A stretch of DNA of 54,500 bases from Lachnospiraceae bacterium (GTDB lineage Bacteria > Bacillota > Clostridia > Lachnospirales > Lachnospiraceae), in assembly GCA_016280395.1 (NCBI GenBank), contig JAEEGQ010000005.1, positions 1 to 54,500 on the forward strand. The letters run 5' to 3'. The notes beneath the pieces are model-generated. The model worked only from the letters and a program-made list of their open reading frames with translations. It did not search any database and was not told where the DNA came from. Position numbers and translations under genes: made by a program. Shown here one piece after another: positions 17,342 to 26,520 of the stretch. The first letter of the stretch is position 1; each line of letters begins with the position of its first letter.

Positions 17342-19039
17342 ATGGCATTTCATATACTTTTATGCGTGATCATAGGCTACGCATTCGGAAATATCTCGAC
17401 TGCCTATATCATCGGCAGGATCAACCATATCGACATCAGAAACTACGGCTCGGGCAATGCGGGCACAACGAATACCCTCAGGACACTCGGCAAAAAGGCC
17501 GGCGCACTGACATTCATCGGTGATGTGCTGAAGGCCGTCATCCCGCTTTTGCTCATCAGATACCTGATCTTCCCCGAAGATGTTGTTGATTATACCGAAC
17601 TTCTTTGTGTATATGCGGGTCTCGGAGTCATACTCGGGCACAATTTCCCTTTCTGGCTCAAATTCAAGGGTGGTAAGGGGATAGCTGCGACCTTCGGTAT
17701 CTTCCTTGCGCTCCACTGGCCCGTTGCACTTGTTTGTCTTGCTGTATTTATCGGCATAGTTGCGGTAACGAAGTATGTTTCGCTCGGTTCTATCATTGCA
17801 AGCACCATCGCCGATATCTGGATGATAATCTATTTCTTTATCAATTATCCCGATGACGCTTACCATATCGGAGTTCTGCTCCTGATATACCTTGCGCTTG
17901 CCCTCTGGCGCCACAAGGCTAATATCGTGCGCCTTATAAACGGAACCGAGAACAAGATAGGACACAAGAAGACGTCTACTGTACAGGACGAAAACGCAGT
18001 ACTTTCGGATGTTATCCCCGGCACAAAGAGAAAAGTCACTGTCCTTGGCGCGGGCACATGGGGGATAGCGCTTACCATCCAGCTTGCTTCAAACGGTCAT
18101 GATGTTACGCTCTGGAGCGCCGTCGCAAAAGAGATAGAGGCTCTTAAAGCAGACAGAAAGAACATCAAGGGCCTTCCTGAGGCTGTCCTGCAGGATTCCG
18201 TAAAGCTTACAAAGGATATTGACGAGGCGCTCAAAGAATACGACTTCATCCTCCTTGCGGTGGCATCTCCCTATGTGCGTTCGACCGCAAAGCTGATAAA
18301 AGACAAGGTAAAACCCGGCTCGCTCATCGTGAATGTTGCTAAGGGTATAGAGGATTCCTCTTTCATGACACTTACAGAGGTTATAAATGATGAGATACCC
18401 TCGGCAGTCGTTGGAGTTCTTTCCGGACCGAGCCATGCGGAAGAGGTTTCACGCGGCATTCCCACAACTGTAGTTGCGGGCGCAAAGAGCAGAAAGATCG
18501 CGACACTTATCCAGGACACCTTTATGGGCGAACATTTCAGGGTCTATACCTCTTCGGATGTTACTGGAATGGAGATAGGCGGCGCCTTAAAGAATATTAT
18601 CGCGCTTGCCGCGGGCATATCGGACGGTCTGGGCTTTGGGGACAACTCGAAGGCTGCACTTATGACAAGAGGCCTTACGGAGATCATGAAGATAGGCCAG
18701 AAGCTCGGAGGTTACGAGGATACATTCTACGGGCTTTCGGGACTCGGAGACATGATCGTTACCTGTACGAGCACCCACAGCCGCAACTGGACCTGCGGTA
18801 ATGCCATCGGAAAGGGAGTACCCGTGGCCGAGGCTATATCATCCGTAGGTCAGGTAGTCGAAGGCGTCAACTGCGCAAGAGCCGCATTTGCCATTGCCTG
18901 CAGGTACAAGCTTGATGTGCCCATCATAGAGCAGATGAATCGGGTGCTTTTTGAAAACAAACCTGTAAGGGAAGCGGTTGATGACCTGTTTGCGAGAGAA
19001 CGAAAGAACGAACAGGCATACGTTGAATGGAAAGATTAA
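17342..19039 (+). CDS. plsY-gpsA: Fusion of glycerol-3-phosphate acyltransferase (PlsY) and glycerol-3-phosphate dehydrogenase (GpsA)
   Basis: One 565-residue frame joins two normally separate enzymes. Residues 1-210 are PlsY, a multi-pass membrane protein that transfers an acyl group from acyl-phosphate to glycerol-3-phosphate; motifs YGSGNAGTTN (about 35) and GHNFPFWLKFKGGKGIAATFG (about 100) are intact. Residues 230-565 are GpsA, which makes glycerol-3-phosphate from dihydroxyacetone phosphate; the Rossmann motif VLGAGTWGIAL, SGPSHAEEV, and the catalytic Lys region GGALKNIIALAAG are present. The linker (about 205-230) is charged. No ATG, GTG or TTG codon occurs near the junction, so a separate gpsA start is not available there. 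The fusion would make the substrate at the membrane beside its consumer. Separate adjacent genes are the rule in Firmicutes. Confidence 0.95.
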   Translation: MAFHILLCVIIGYAFGNISTAYIIGRINHIDIRNYGSGNAGTTNTLRTLGKKAGALTFIGDVLKAVIPLLLIRYLIFPEDVVDYTELLCVYAGLGVILGHNFPFWLKFKGGKGIAATFGIFLALHWPVALVCLAVFIGIVAVTKYVSLGSIIASTIADIWMIIYFFINYPDDAYHIGVLLLIYLALALWRHKANIVRLINGTENKIGHKKTSTVQDENAVLSDVIPGTKRKVTVLGAGTWGIALTIQLASNGHDVTLWSAVAKEIEALKADRKNIKGLPEAVLQDSVKLTKDIDEALKEYDFILLAVASPYVRSTAKLIKDKVKPGSLIVNVAKGIEDSSFMTLTEVINDEIPSAVVGVLSGPSHAEEVSRGIPTTVVAGAKSRKIATLIQDTFMGEHFRVYTSSDVTGMEIGGALKNIIALAAGISDGLGFGDNSKAALMTRGLTEIMKIGQKLGGYEDTFYGLSGLGDMIVTCTSTHSRNWTCGNAIGKGVPVAEAISSVGQVVEGVNCARAAFAIACRYKLDVPIIEQMNRVLFENKPVREAVDDLFARERKNEQAYVEWKD

Positions 19040-19052
19040 AGGAGAGAACACT

Positions 19053-19077
19053 TTCGCGGTAACACACTTACCGCGAA
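19053..19077 (+). repeat. Perfect hairpin in the leader of the MutS-like gene
   Basis: TTCGCGGTAA (19053-19062) and TTACCGCGAA (19068-19077) form a 10-bp stem with a 5-nt loop. It lies between AAAGGAGAG (19038-19046) and the TTG start at 19087, and its 3' edge overlaps the nearer AAGGTG. ATTTTG follows, so weak termination is also possible. Confidence 0.55.
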
Positions 19078-19086
19078 GGTGTCATT

Positions 19087-20781
19087 TTGCTGTTTATGGA
19101 GTATTTTCTAGGATTTGTGGGAATAGTTGCTGTTATCGCCCTTATTGTTGCCTTAAGAGCCCAGAGGAAGGCAAGGCTTGAGCTTATCGAAAAGCTCAAG
19201 AACGGTTACGGCAAAGAAAAAGAGCAGGAATATACGGTCGAGCGGTTCCGGTCGCTTGGCTTTTATTTCCGTTCCCATAATGACGGAGCGCTTGATATAG
19301 ACGATATTACCGTGAACGACACGGATCTTGACCAGATATTCATGTGTATGAACAATACCTGTTCGTCCGCAGGTGAAGAGTATCTTTATGCAATGCTCAG
19401 AAAACCCGTGAAGGATATCGGGGTATTAAAAGAACGTGACAGGGTTGCGGAGCATTTTGACAAAACACCGGATTTAAGGCTTAAGATGCAGCTTTTGCTC
19501 TCAAAGCTCGGAAAAACAAGAGCTGTTTCGCTCTACGAATACCTGAACAGGCTGCAGAATGCCCCGACAGAGAACAATCTGATACATTTTGCAGTGTTTT
19601 TGCCGTATATTGCAGCCGTGGTCTTTTTCGTACTCGGCGGTGCTGTTGACAGGACATTTTCCACCTTCGGGATTTTGGCCCTTATTGCGGGCGTGATCTT
19701 TTCGATCGTGACATATTTTAAGGTAAAGGCTTCAAAAGAGGCTTATCTTAATGTTATCGCGATCCTTGTAAATATGATAAACATGTCTAAGGAATTTGAA
19801 AGCTTTGCTGATAAAGACCTTGAAAGGTATGTTGAGCCCATTAAAACAGCGTCCTCGAAGCTTTCAAAGATCAGCAGGAATTCCTTTATACTTACTGTAA
19901 GAGGCGGCAACATCATCGATATCCTGCTTGATTATGTCAGGATGCTTACTCACCTTGACCTGATCAAATTCAACAGGATCATAAAGCTCTACAGGGATAA
20001 TACGGAGAGCCTCAACATCCTTTTTGAGACTTACGGATTTCTTGATTCGATGATCGCGGTCGCATCCTTCAGAAAATGGCTCGGATGCTTTGCAAGGCCT
20101 GAGTTTACCGGGGATCTTAAGGTGTTTTCGGTTGAAAATCTGTATCATCCGCTTATACCCGATCCGGTAAAGAATTCCTTAAACTGCAGCAGATCTGTGC
20201 TGCTAACGGGTTCAAACGCTTCCGGCAAGTCTACGTTCATCAAATCGCTTGCCGTAAACGCCATTCTGTCGCAGACCGTTTATACATCGGTTTCCGACAG
20301 ATACGCCGCTCCCTTCTTCAAGATATATTCTTCAATGGCCTTAAGGGATAATCTTTCCGGTGGGGAGAGCTATTATATCGTTGAGATAAAGTCGCTTAAG
20401 AGGATCATAGACGCAATAGACGACGAAACGCCTGTACTTTGTTTTGTCGATGAGGTGCTCCGCGGGACAAATACCTTAGAGCGCGTGGCTGCATCTTCAC
20501 GGATCCTTTACGATCTTGGCAGGAAAAACTGCAGATGCTTTGCCGCAACACATGACCTTGAGCTTGCGACCATCCTTGAAAACAGCTTTGATTCGTATCA
20601 TTTCAGCGAAAAGATCACAGATTCGGATGTTGAGTTCGATTATCTGTTAAAGCCAGGGAAGGCAACTTCAAGGAATGCCATAAGGCTTCTTGAAAAAACA
20701 GGATATCCCGCAGATATCACCGAAGACGCAAAAAAGGCTGCAGAAGCCTTTATAGCCACAAATACATGGGAACCGATCTAA
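19087..20781 (+). CDS. MutS-family ATPase with membrane segments, lacking the mismatch-recognition domain
   Basis: A 564-residue MutS-related protein of unknown function. The N-terminal hydrophobic helix (about residues 4-22) and two further hydrophobic segments (about 175-215) suggest membrane anchoring. The C-terminal half is a MutS-type ABC ATPase: Walker A GSNASGKST (about 375), signature LSGGESYYIVEIKSLKR (about 420), Walker B LCFVDEVLRGTNT (about 455) and switch ATHD. The N-terminal FxE mismatch-binding and connector domains of true MutS are absent. Start is TTG 19087 (AAGGTG upstream) or ATG 19096. It precedes canonical mutS by 18 bp, which suggests one transcript but does not prove a repair role. 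Confidence 0.9.
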   Translation: MLFMEYFLGFVGIVAVIALIVALRAQRKARLELIEKLKNGYGKEKEQEYTVERFRSLGFYFRSHNDGALDIDDITVNDTDLDQIFMCMNNTCSSAGEEYLYAMLRKPVKDIGVLKERDRVAEHFDKTPDLRLKMQLLLSKLGKTRAVSLYEYLNRLQNAPTENNLIHFAVFLPYIAAVVFFVLGGAVDRTFSTFGILALIAGVIFSIVTYFKVKASKEAYLNVIAILVNMINMSKEFESFADKDLERYVEPIKTASSKLSKISRNSFILTVRGGNIIDILLDYVRMLTHLDLIKFNRIIKLYRDNTESLNILFETYGFLDSMIAVASFRKWLGCFARPEFTGDLKVFSVENLYHPLIPDPVKNSLNCSRSVLLTGSNASGKSTFIKSLAVNAILSQTVYTSVSDRYAAPFFKIYSSMALRDNLSGGESYYIVEIKSLKRIIDAIDDETPVLCFVDEVLRGTNTLERVAASSRILYDLGRKNCRCFAATHDLELATILENSFDSYHFSEKITDSDVEFDYLLKPGKATSRNAIRLLEKTGYPADITEDAKKAAEAFIATNTWEPI

Positions 20782-20799
20782 ACAAAAAGGAAAATCAAC

Positions 20800-23415
20800 A
20801 TGTCACCTTTAATGAAACAATACTTTGAAATAAAAGAAAAGTATAAGGACTGTATCCTTTTCTACAGGATAGGGGATTTTTACGAAATGTTCTATGATGA
20901 CGCGATACTTGCGTCAAAAGAGCTTGAGATCACCCTTACCGGAAAGGAATGCGGCGAACCCGAAAGGGCTCCGCTCTGCGGGGTCCCTTTTCACGCTTAT
21001 GAAAGCTATCTTACAAAGCTCGTGAACAAAGGCTACAGCGTCGCGATATGCGAGCAGATGGAGGATCCAGCCTTAGCAAAAGGTCTTGTAAAACGTGATG
21101 TCATAAGGGTCGTTACACCCGGCACGAACACAAACACTTCGGATATTGATGCCGGAAAGAACAATTATCTTTTGAGTATCGCATATACGGGCAACAGCTT
21201 TGGGATCGCGGCCTGCGATATAACCACCGGTGATTTTTACGTAACGGATACCGACAAGCTTGCCTCTGCGGAGGATGAGATATTAAAATACGAGCCTAAG
21301 GAGATCATCTGCAATCCGGTATTTCTTATGTCAGGCGCGGATGTTGACAGCGCCCGGGAAAAGTATCACTTTTTTATCAAAACGCTCCCGGAAAGCTATT
21401 ATGACGTGATAAGCTGCACCAAAGCCCTTGAGGAGCATTTTTCAAAGACGGTAGAGGAAACGGGGTTACAAAAGGATGCCCCTTCGTTAATGGCGGCAGG
21501 AGCGCTGCTCCAGTACCTGAACGAGACACAGAAGCAGGACATAACCCATATTACCGGGATAAAGGCGTACAAGACGGGGCATTTCATGGTGCTCGACAAT
21601 TCAACCAGACGTAACCTTGAGCTCGTTGAAACCTTACGGGAAAAGGAAAAACGCGGTACGCTGCTCTGGGTGCTTGACAAGACCAAGACCGCCATGGGCG
21701 CGAGAGCCCTGCGCACGGCCATTGAGCAGCCGCTTCTTGACAGGGACGAGATCAACGAAAGGCTTGATGCCGTTGAAGAATGGAACGGGAACATCATGGA
21801 CCGCGACGAAGCAAGAGAGTATCTTAATGCGGTCTACGACCTTGAAAGACTTCTCGGAAAGGTATGCTTTAAGAGTGCGAATCCAAAGGATCTTCTGGCG
21901 CTTAGAAGCTCTATGGAGATGCTACCACATATAAAAAATCTGCTGATGAACAGGAGATCTGAACTGTTAAAGCAGATCTATGAAGAACTTGACGGTCTTG
22001 AGGACCTGACAGACCTGATCCTTCGTGCCATAAGTGAAGATGCGCCGGTTTCGGTAAGGGACGGCGGGATAATCAAAGCGGGCTATAATGAGACGGTCGA
22101 TGAGCTGAAAGTTGCAAAGGAAAACGGCAGAAAGTGGCTTGCAGAGCTTGAAGAGCGCGAAAGAAACGCTACAGGGATAAAGAATTTAAGGATCAAATAC
22201 AGCGGTGTTTTCGGCTATGCGCTTGAGGTCACGAATTCATACAAGAACCTTGTGCCGGAAAACTGGATAAGAAAGCAGACTCTTACAAATGCCGAAAGAT
22301 ATATCACGCAGGAATTAAAGGAGCTTGAGGACAAGCTGTTAAATGCCGAAGACAGGCTGAAAAGCCTTGAATACGAGCTTTTTGCCGAGGTAAGGGACCG
22401 GATCGGTGCCGAGACTACGCGCATACAGCGTACCGCAAAGGCGGTGGCATCACTCGATATGATGCTCTCTTTAAGCTATGTTGCGGTAAATAACAGATAT
22501 GTCAGACCGTCCATAAACAAAAAGGGTATCATCAATATCAAAAACGGACGCCATCCGGTTGTTGAAAGACTGCAGAAGAGCGATATGTTCGTGGCGAATG
22601 ACACCTTCCTTGACAATCAGTCCCAAAGGATCGCAATAATCACCGGACCGAACATGGCGGGAAAATCGACATATATGCGTCAGACAGCGCTTATAGTGCT
22701 GATGGCACAGCTTGGGTCCTTTGTACCTGCGGAAAGCGCGGATATAGGGATAACGGACAGGATATTTACAAGAGTGGGAGCCTCCGACGACCTGGCTTCC
22801 GGTCAGAGTACCTTTATGGTCGAGATGAACGAGGTGGCAAACATCCTGAAGAATGCCACCAAAAACAGCCTGCTCATCCTTGATGAGATAGGCCGCGGTA
22901 CAAGTACCTTTGACGGGCTCGGTATAGCATGGGCCGTGGTCGAATATATCTCGAATCCGAAGCTCCTTGGCGCGAAAACTCTTTTTGCGACACATTACCA
23001 CGAGCTTACAGAGCTTGAAGGAAAGCTTGAGAGTGTCAACAATTACTGCATCGCCGTTAAGGAACAGGGTGATGATATCGTATTCTTAAGGAAGATCGTA
23101 AGGGGCGGCGCGGACAAGAGTTACGGCATCCAGGTCGCAAAGCTTGCGGGGCTTCCGGATGCGGTACTTAAGCGTGCAGCAGAGATTGCGGAACAGCTTT
23201 CGGAAAACGACCTTGCGGAACGGGCCGGAAGGGTGCAGGCAGCGGTAGAACAGGTAAAAAGGGATGCGAAAACGGAACAGCTGTCCTTCTTTGTCGATGA
23301 TGAAGACACAAAGGAAAAGAAGGTATTAAGCGAGATCAGGGCACTCGATCTTTCGGGTATCACACCGCTTGAAGCGATAACAAAGCTCTACGACCTGCAG
23401 CTGAAATTAAAATAA
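20800..23415 (+). CDS. mutS: DNA mismatch repair protein MutS
   Basis: Recognises mismatches and recruits MutL. At 871 residues it has the full MutS1 domain set. The mismatch-binding loop FYRIGDFYEMFYDDA (about residue 20) contains the Phe-x-Glu. The connector, core and clamp follow. The ATPase has GPNMAGKSTYMRQ (about 617), DEIGRGTSTFDG (Walker B, about 693) and the ATHYHEL switch. It is followed by mutL in the usual mutS-mutL-miaA order. Confidence 0.98.
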   Translation: MSPLMKQYFEIKEKYKDCILFYRIGDFYEMFYDDAILASKELEITLTGKECGEPERAPLCGVPFHAYESYLTKLVNKGYSVAICEQMEDPALAKGLVKRDVIRVVTPGTNTNTSDIDAGKNNYLLSIAYTGNSFGIAACDITTGDFYVTDTDKLASAEDEILKYEPKEIICNPVFLMSGADVDSAREKYHFFIKTLPESYYDVISCTKALEEHFSKTVEETGLQKDAPSLMAAGALLQYLNETQKQDITHITGIKAYKTGHFMVLDNSTRRNLELVETLREKEKRGTLLWVLDKTKTAMGARALRTAIEQPLLDRDEINERLDAVEEWNGNIMDRDEAREYLNAVYDLERLLGKVCFKSANPKDLLALRSSMEMLPHIKNLLMNRRSELLKQIYEELDGLEDLTDLILRAISEDAPVSVRDGGIIKAGYNETVDELKVAKENGRKWLAELEERERNATGIKNLRIKYSGVFGYALEVTNSYKNLVPENWIRKQTLTNAERYITQELKELEDKLLNAEDRLKSLEYELFAEVRDRIGAETTRIQRTAKAVASLDMMLSLSYVAVNNRYVRPSINKKGIINIKNGRHPVVERLQKSDMFVANDTFLDNQSQRIAIITGPNMAGKSTYMRQTALIVLMAQLGSFVPAESADIGITDRIFTRVGASDDLASGQSTFMVEMNEVANILKNATKNSLLILDEIGRGTSTFDGLGIAWAVVEYISNPKLLGAKTLFATHYHELTELEGKLESVNNYCIAVKEQGDDIVFLRKIVRGGADKSYGIQVAKLAGLPDAVLKRAAEIAEQLSENDLAERAGRVQAAVEQVKRDAKTEQLSFFVDDEDTKEKKVLSEIRALDLSGITPLEAITKLYDLQLKLK

Positions 23416-23468
23416 GGGAGATCGAAAAGATCAAATAAATTACGGTTTCAAAGGAAAGGAATATTTGT

Positions 23469-25568
23469 ATGGGTAAGATCAATATTCTTGATCAGGACAC
23501 CATCAACAAGATCGCTGCGGGCGAAGTTGTTGAACGTCCGGCTTCCGTAGTAAAAGAACTTCTTGAAAATGCAGTTGATGCAGGTGCTACGGCAGTTTCG
23601 GTGTACATCGAGGGAGGCGGGGCCGACCTCATAAGGATCACGGATAACGGTTCGGGCTTTGAGCAGGACGATATCCGGGTGGCATTTAAGAAGAATACCA
23701 CCAGCAAGATAAAGGATGCAGACGACCTTGCAAAAGTAATGACTTTTGGATTCAGAGGTGAGGCACTTTCGAGTATTGCCGCGGTTGCAAGGGTCGAACT
23801 CCTTACAAAGAAACGGGATGACTTCATGGGGATCCGCTATGTCTGTGAAGGCGGCGAAGAAAAGTCCTACAGTGAAGCCGGCTGTCCCGACGGGACAACT
23901 TTTGTTGTGAAGGATCTGTTCTTCAATATCCCGGTGCGCAGGAAGTTCTTAAAGAGCGCGACAACAGAGGCGGGATATGTCGGGGAAGTGTGCGAAAGGA
24001 TGGCTCTTGCCCATCCGGAGGTGGCTGTAAAATTCGTAAATAACGGCAAACAGATGCTTTCGACAACGGGAAACGGCAACCTCAAGGAAGTCGTTTACTT
24101 GATATACGGCAGAAGCTGCGCGGAACAGCTCCTGAGGATAGATGTAAAAGAGAATGACCTTTGGCTTTCGGGTGTTATCGCAAAGCCGATCATTTCGCGC
24201 GGAAACAGGAACCACGAATGCTTTTTCCTGAACGGAAGATATGTAAGGACACCTGTGGCAAGCAAAGCGATAGAAGAAGGGTATAAGACATATCTTATGC
24301 AGAACCGTTTTCCGCTTACGGTCTTAAGCCTTTCGATGCCGCCCGAAGGCTATGATGTTAATGTGCATCCGTCCAAGCTTGATGTTAAGTTTGCCGATCC
24401 CGGCGCTGTTTACGAATTTATATTCAAGGCTGTTTTTAATACCGTAAAATACGGGGAGACAATAGTAGAATCACATATCGACGAGCCTTCACCAAAGGAT
24501 GAAAAGCCTGTTGTGCCTGTTGCGCCCGAACCTTTTGAAAGGGTACAGCCAAATGACATTGAAAACCAGATAAGGCCGCTGCCTTTTGATGATAAAACCG
24601 TTACAACGCAGCCTTATGTCACTGGTCAAAGGACTGCGGGCTCTGTACATGATGCGCCGCCGTTTGAGATATATCTTAGGCAAGATGCAACAGACGGGGA
24701 ACGGCTTAAAGCCGCAAGGATACAGCAAAGTTACATTGACGGTAAGGAAACGGTCACAGAATCCGGCGATACGAACGAAGAAAGAACTGCTTCCGGATAC
24801 GTTCCAACGAGATCCGAAGAAACCGTTAACGGCCTCACAAGCGAAAAGACAGGAGAAACCGATACCTGCTTCACAAGCGGCAAGGCAGAAGAAACCGTTA
24901 ACGGCTTTTCAAACGAAAAGACAGAAGAAAACGTTAACGGCTCCGTAAACGAAAAGCCCGAACAGCTTGCTTTTCTTACGCCCGAAGCAAGAAAAGCGCA
25001 CAGGATAATCGGTCAGCTGTTTGATACATACTGGCTTATCGAATATGACGAGAAGCTTTATATAATCGACCAGCATGCGGCACATGAGCGTGTGCTTTTT
25101 GAAAAATTCTCAAAGGAGATAAGAGAGAACAAGGTCTGCTCCCAGCTTTTGTATCCTGCGCCGGTGCTTGAACTCACTCTTTCCGAGGCGGATAAGCTCG
25201 GAAGGATAATGGATAAGCTTAATTCGCTCGGTTACGAGATAGAACATTTCGGCGGACGACAGTACAGGATCCTTGCTGTACCGGAGCTTTTACCGCAGCT
25301 TTCAAAGGTTGAGCTCCTGACTGATTTTATCGACGATCTTACGGAAGATGTCATCTCCGGGACTATCGATTCGGTAAAGGACAGGATAGCGACAATGTCC
25401 TGCAAGGCCGCCGTTAAAGGGAATATGAAACTCTCCTTTGAAGAGGCATCTAAGCTTATAGACAGCCTGCTCGACCTTGAGAATCCGTTCCATTGTCCGC
25501 ACGGAAGACCGATAGAGATCTCTTTTTCCAAAACAGAGATCGAGAAAAAATTCAAGAGAATAGTATAA
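23469..25568 (+). CDS. mutL: DNA mismatch repair protein MutL, endonuclease-type
   Basis: Links MutS to strand incision; 699 residues. The N-terminal GHKL ATPase has ELLENAVDAGAT, ITDNGSGF and FGFRGEALSSI. A long, low-complexity linker (about 340-500) contains imperfect repeats around EETVNG (nt about 24817-24960). The C-terminal domain has DQHAAHERVLFEKF, which matches the latent endonuclease metal motif of MutL in organisms lacking MutH, and CPHGRP near the end. Start ATG after AAAGGAAT. Confidence 0.97.
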   Translation: MGKINILDQDTINKIAAGEVVERPASVVKELLENAVDAGATAVSVYIEGGGADLIRITDNGSGFEQDDIRVAFKKNTTSKIKDADDLAKVMTFGFRGEALSSIAAVARVELLTKKRDDFMGIRYVCEGGEEKSYSEAGCPDGTTFVVKDLFFNIPVRRKFLKSATTEAGYVGEVCERMALAHPEVAVKFVNNGKQMLSTTGNGNLKEVVYLIYGRSCAEQLLRIDVKENDLWLSGVIAKPIISRGNRNHECFFLNGRYVRTPVASKAIEEGYKTYLMQNRFPLTVLSLSMPPEGYDVNVHPSKLDVKFADPGAVYEFIFKAVFNTVKYGETIVESHIDEPSPKDEKPVVPVAPEPFERVQPNDIENQIRPLPFDDKTVTTQPYVTGQRTAGSVHDAPPFEIYLRQDATDGERLKAARIQQSYIDGKETVTESGDTNEERTASGYVPTRSEETVNGLTSEKTGETDTCFTSGKAEETVNGFSNEKTEENVNGSVNEKPEQLAFLTPEARKAHRIIGQLFDTYWLIEYDEKLYIIDQHAAHERVLFEKFSKEIRENKVCSQLLYPAPVLELTLSEADKLGRIMDKLNSLGYEIEHFGGRQYRILAVPELLPQLSKVELLTDFIDDLTEDVISGTIDSVKDRIATMSCKAAVKGNMKLSFEEASKLIDSLLDLENPFHCPHGRPIEISFSKTEIEKKFKRIV

Positions 25569-25581
25569 CAAGAGACATAAC

Positions 25582-26520
25582 ATGAAGAAACCACCACTTG
25601 TGATCCTTACCGGGCCGACCGCTGCCGGTAAAACAGCGCTTTCCGTCAGGCTTGCAAAGCGGATCGGCGGCGAGATAATCTCCGCTGATTCAATGCAGGT
25701 CTATAAGGGTATGGATATAGGCACGGCAAAGATCACAAAAGAAGAAATGTGCGGGATACCGCATTATCTTATCGATGTGCTCGATCCTAAAGAGGATTTC
25801 AATGTTTTCCTTTTTCAGAAGCTTGCAAAACAAGCCGCGGATGGCATCCTGTCAAAAGGAAAGATACCGATAGTTGCGGGCGGAACGGGCTTTTATATAC
25901 AGGCGCTCCTCTACGGTATTGAGTTTACCGATAACGACGACAATACTGAGATCCGGGGAAAATACATGAAACAGGCGGAAAAAGATCCGGATGCCCTGTA
26001 TGAGAAGTTACGGGAAGTCGATCCCGAAGCCTGTGAATATATCCATAAAAACAATATCAAAAGGGTTGTAAGGGCGCTTGAATTTTATGAGCTGACAGGT
26101 ACAAAAATATCGTTGCATAACGCTGAACAAAGGGAACGTGAGGCCGAATGGGAATTTGCGTATTTTGTGCTTTCTCCCGACAGGGAAACTCTTTATAAAC
26201 GCATTGATGAACGCGTTGACAGGATGCTTGATGCAGGACTCCTTGACGAGGTCAGGTACCTTAAAAGCCTCGGACTGAATAAGGACCATGTTTCGATGAA
26301 AGGCCTCGGCTACAAGGAAATGCTCGATCATCTTGACGGAAACACATCTTTGGAAAAGGCAACTGAGATACTGAAGCGCGACACAAGGCATTTTGCAAAA
26401 CGCCAGATGACGTGGTTCCGAAGGGAACGCGATGTCATCTATCTTGACAGGGCCAAAACGGATGACGAACTGTTAAACGAAATTGAAGATATTTTAAGAA
26501 ACAAAGGGATCATACGGTAA
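25582..26520 (+). CDS. miaA: tRNA dimethylallyltransferase
   Basis: Transfers a dimethylallyl group to A37 of tRNAs reading UNN codons. The 312-residue protein shows the P-loop GPTAAGKTALSV (residues 10-21), SADSMQVYKGMDIGTAK, PHYLIDVLDP and AGGTGFYIQALLYG. The stop TAA shares its last base with the ATG of the next gene. Confidence 0.97.
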   Translation: MKKPPLVILTGPTAAGKTALSVRLAKRIGGEIISADSMQVYKGMDIGTAKITKEEMCGIPHYLIDVLDPKEDFNVFLFQKLAKQAADGILSKGKIPIVAGGTGFYIQALLYGIEFTDNDDNTEIRGKYMKQAEKDPDALYEKLREVDPEACEYIHKNNIKRVVRALEFYELTGTKISLHNAEQREREAEWEFAYFVLSPDRETLYKRIDERVDRMLDAGLLDEVRYLKSLGLNKDHVSMKGLGYKEMLDHLDGNTSLEKATEILKRDTRHFAKRQMTWFRRERDVIYLDRAKTDDELLNEIEDILRNKGIIR

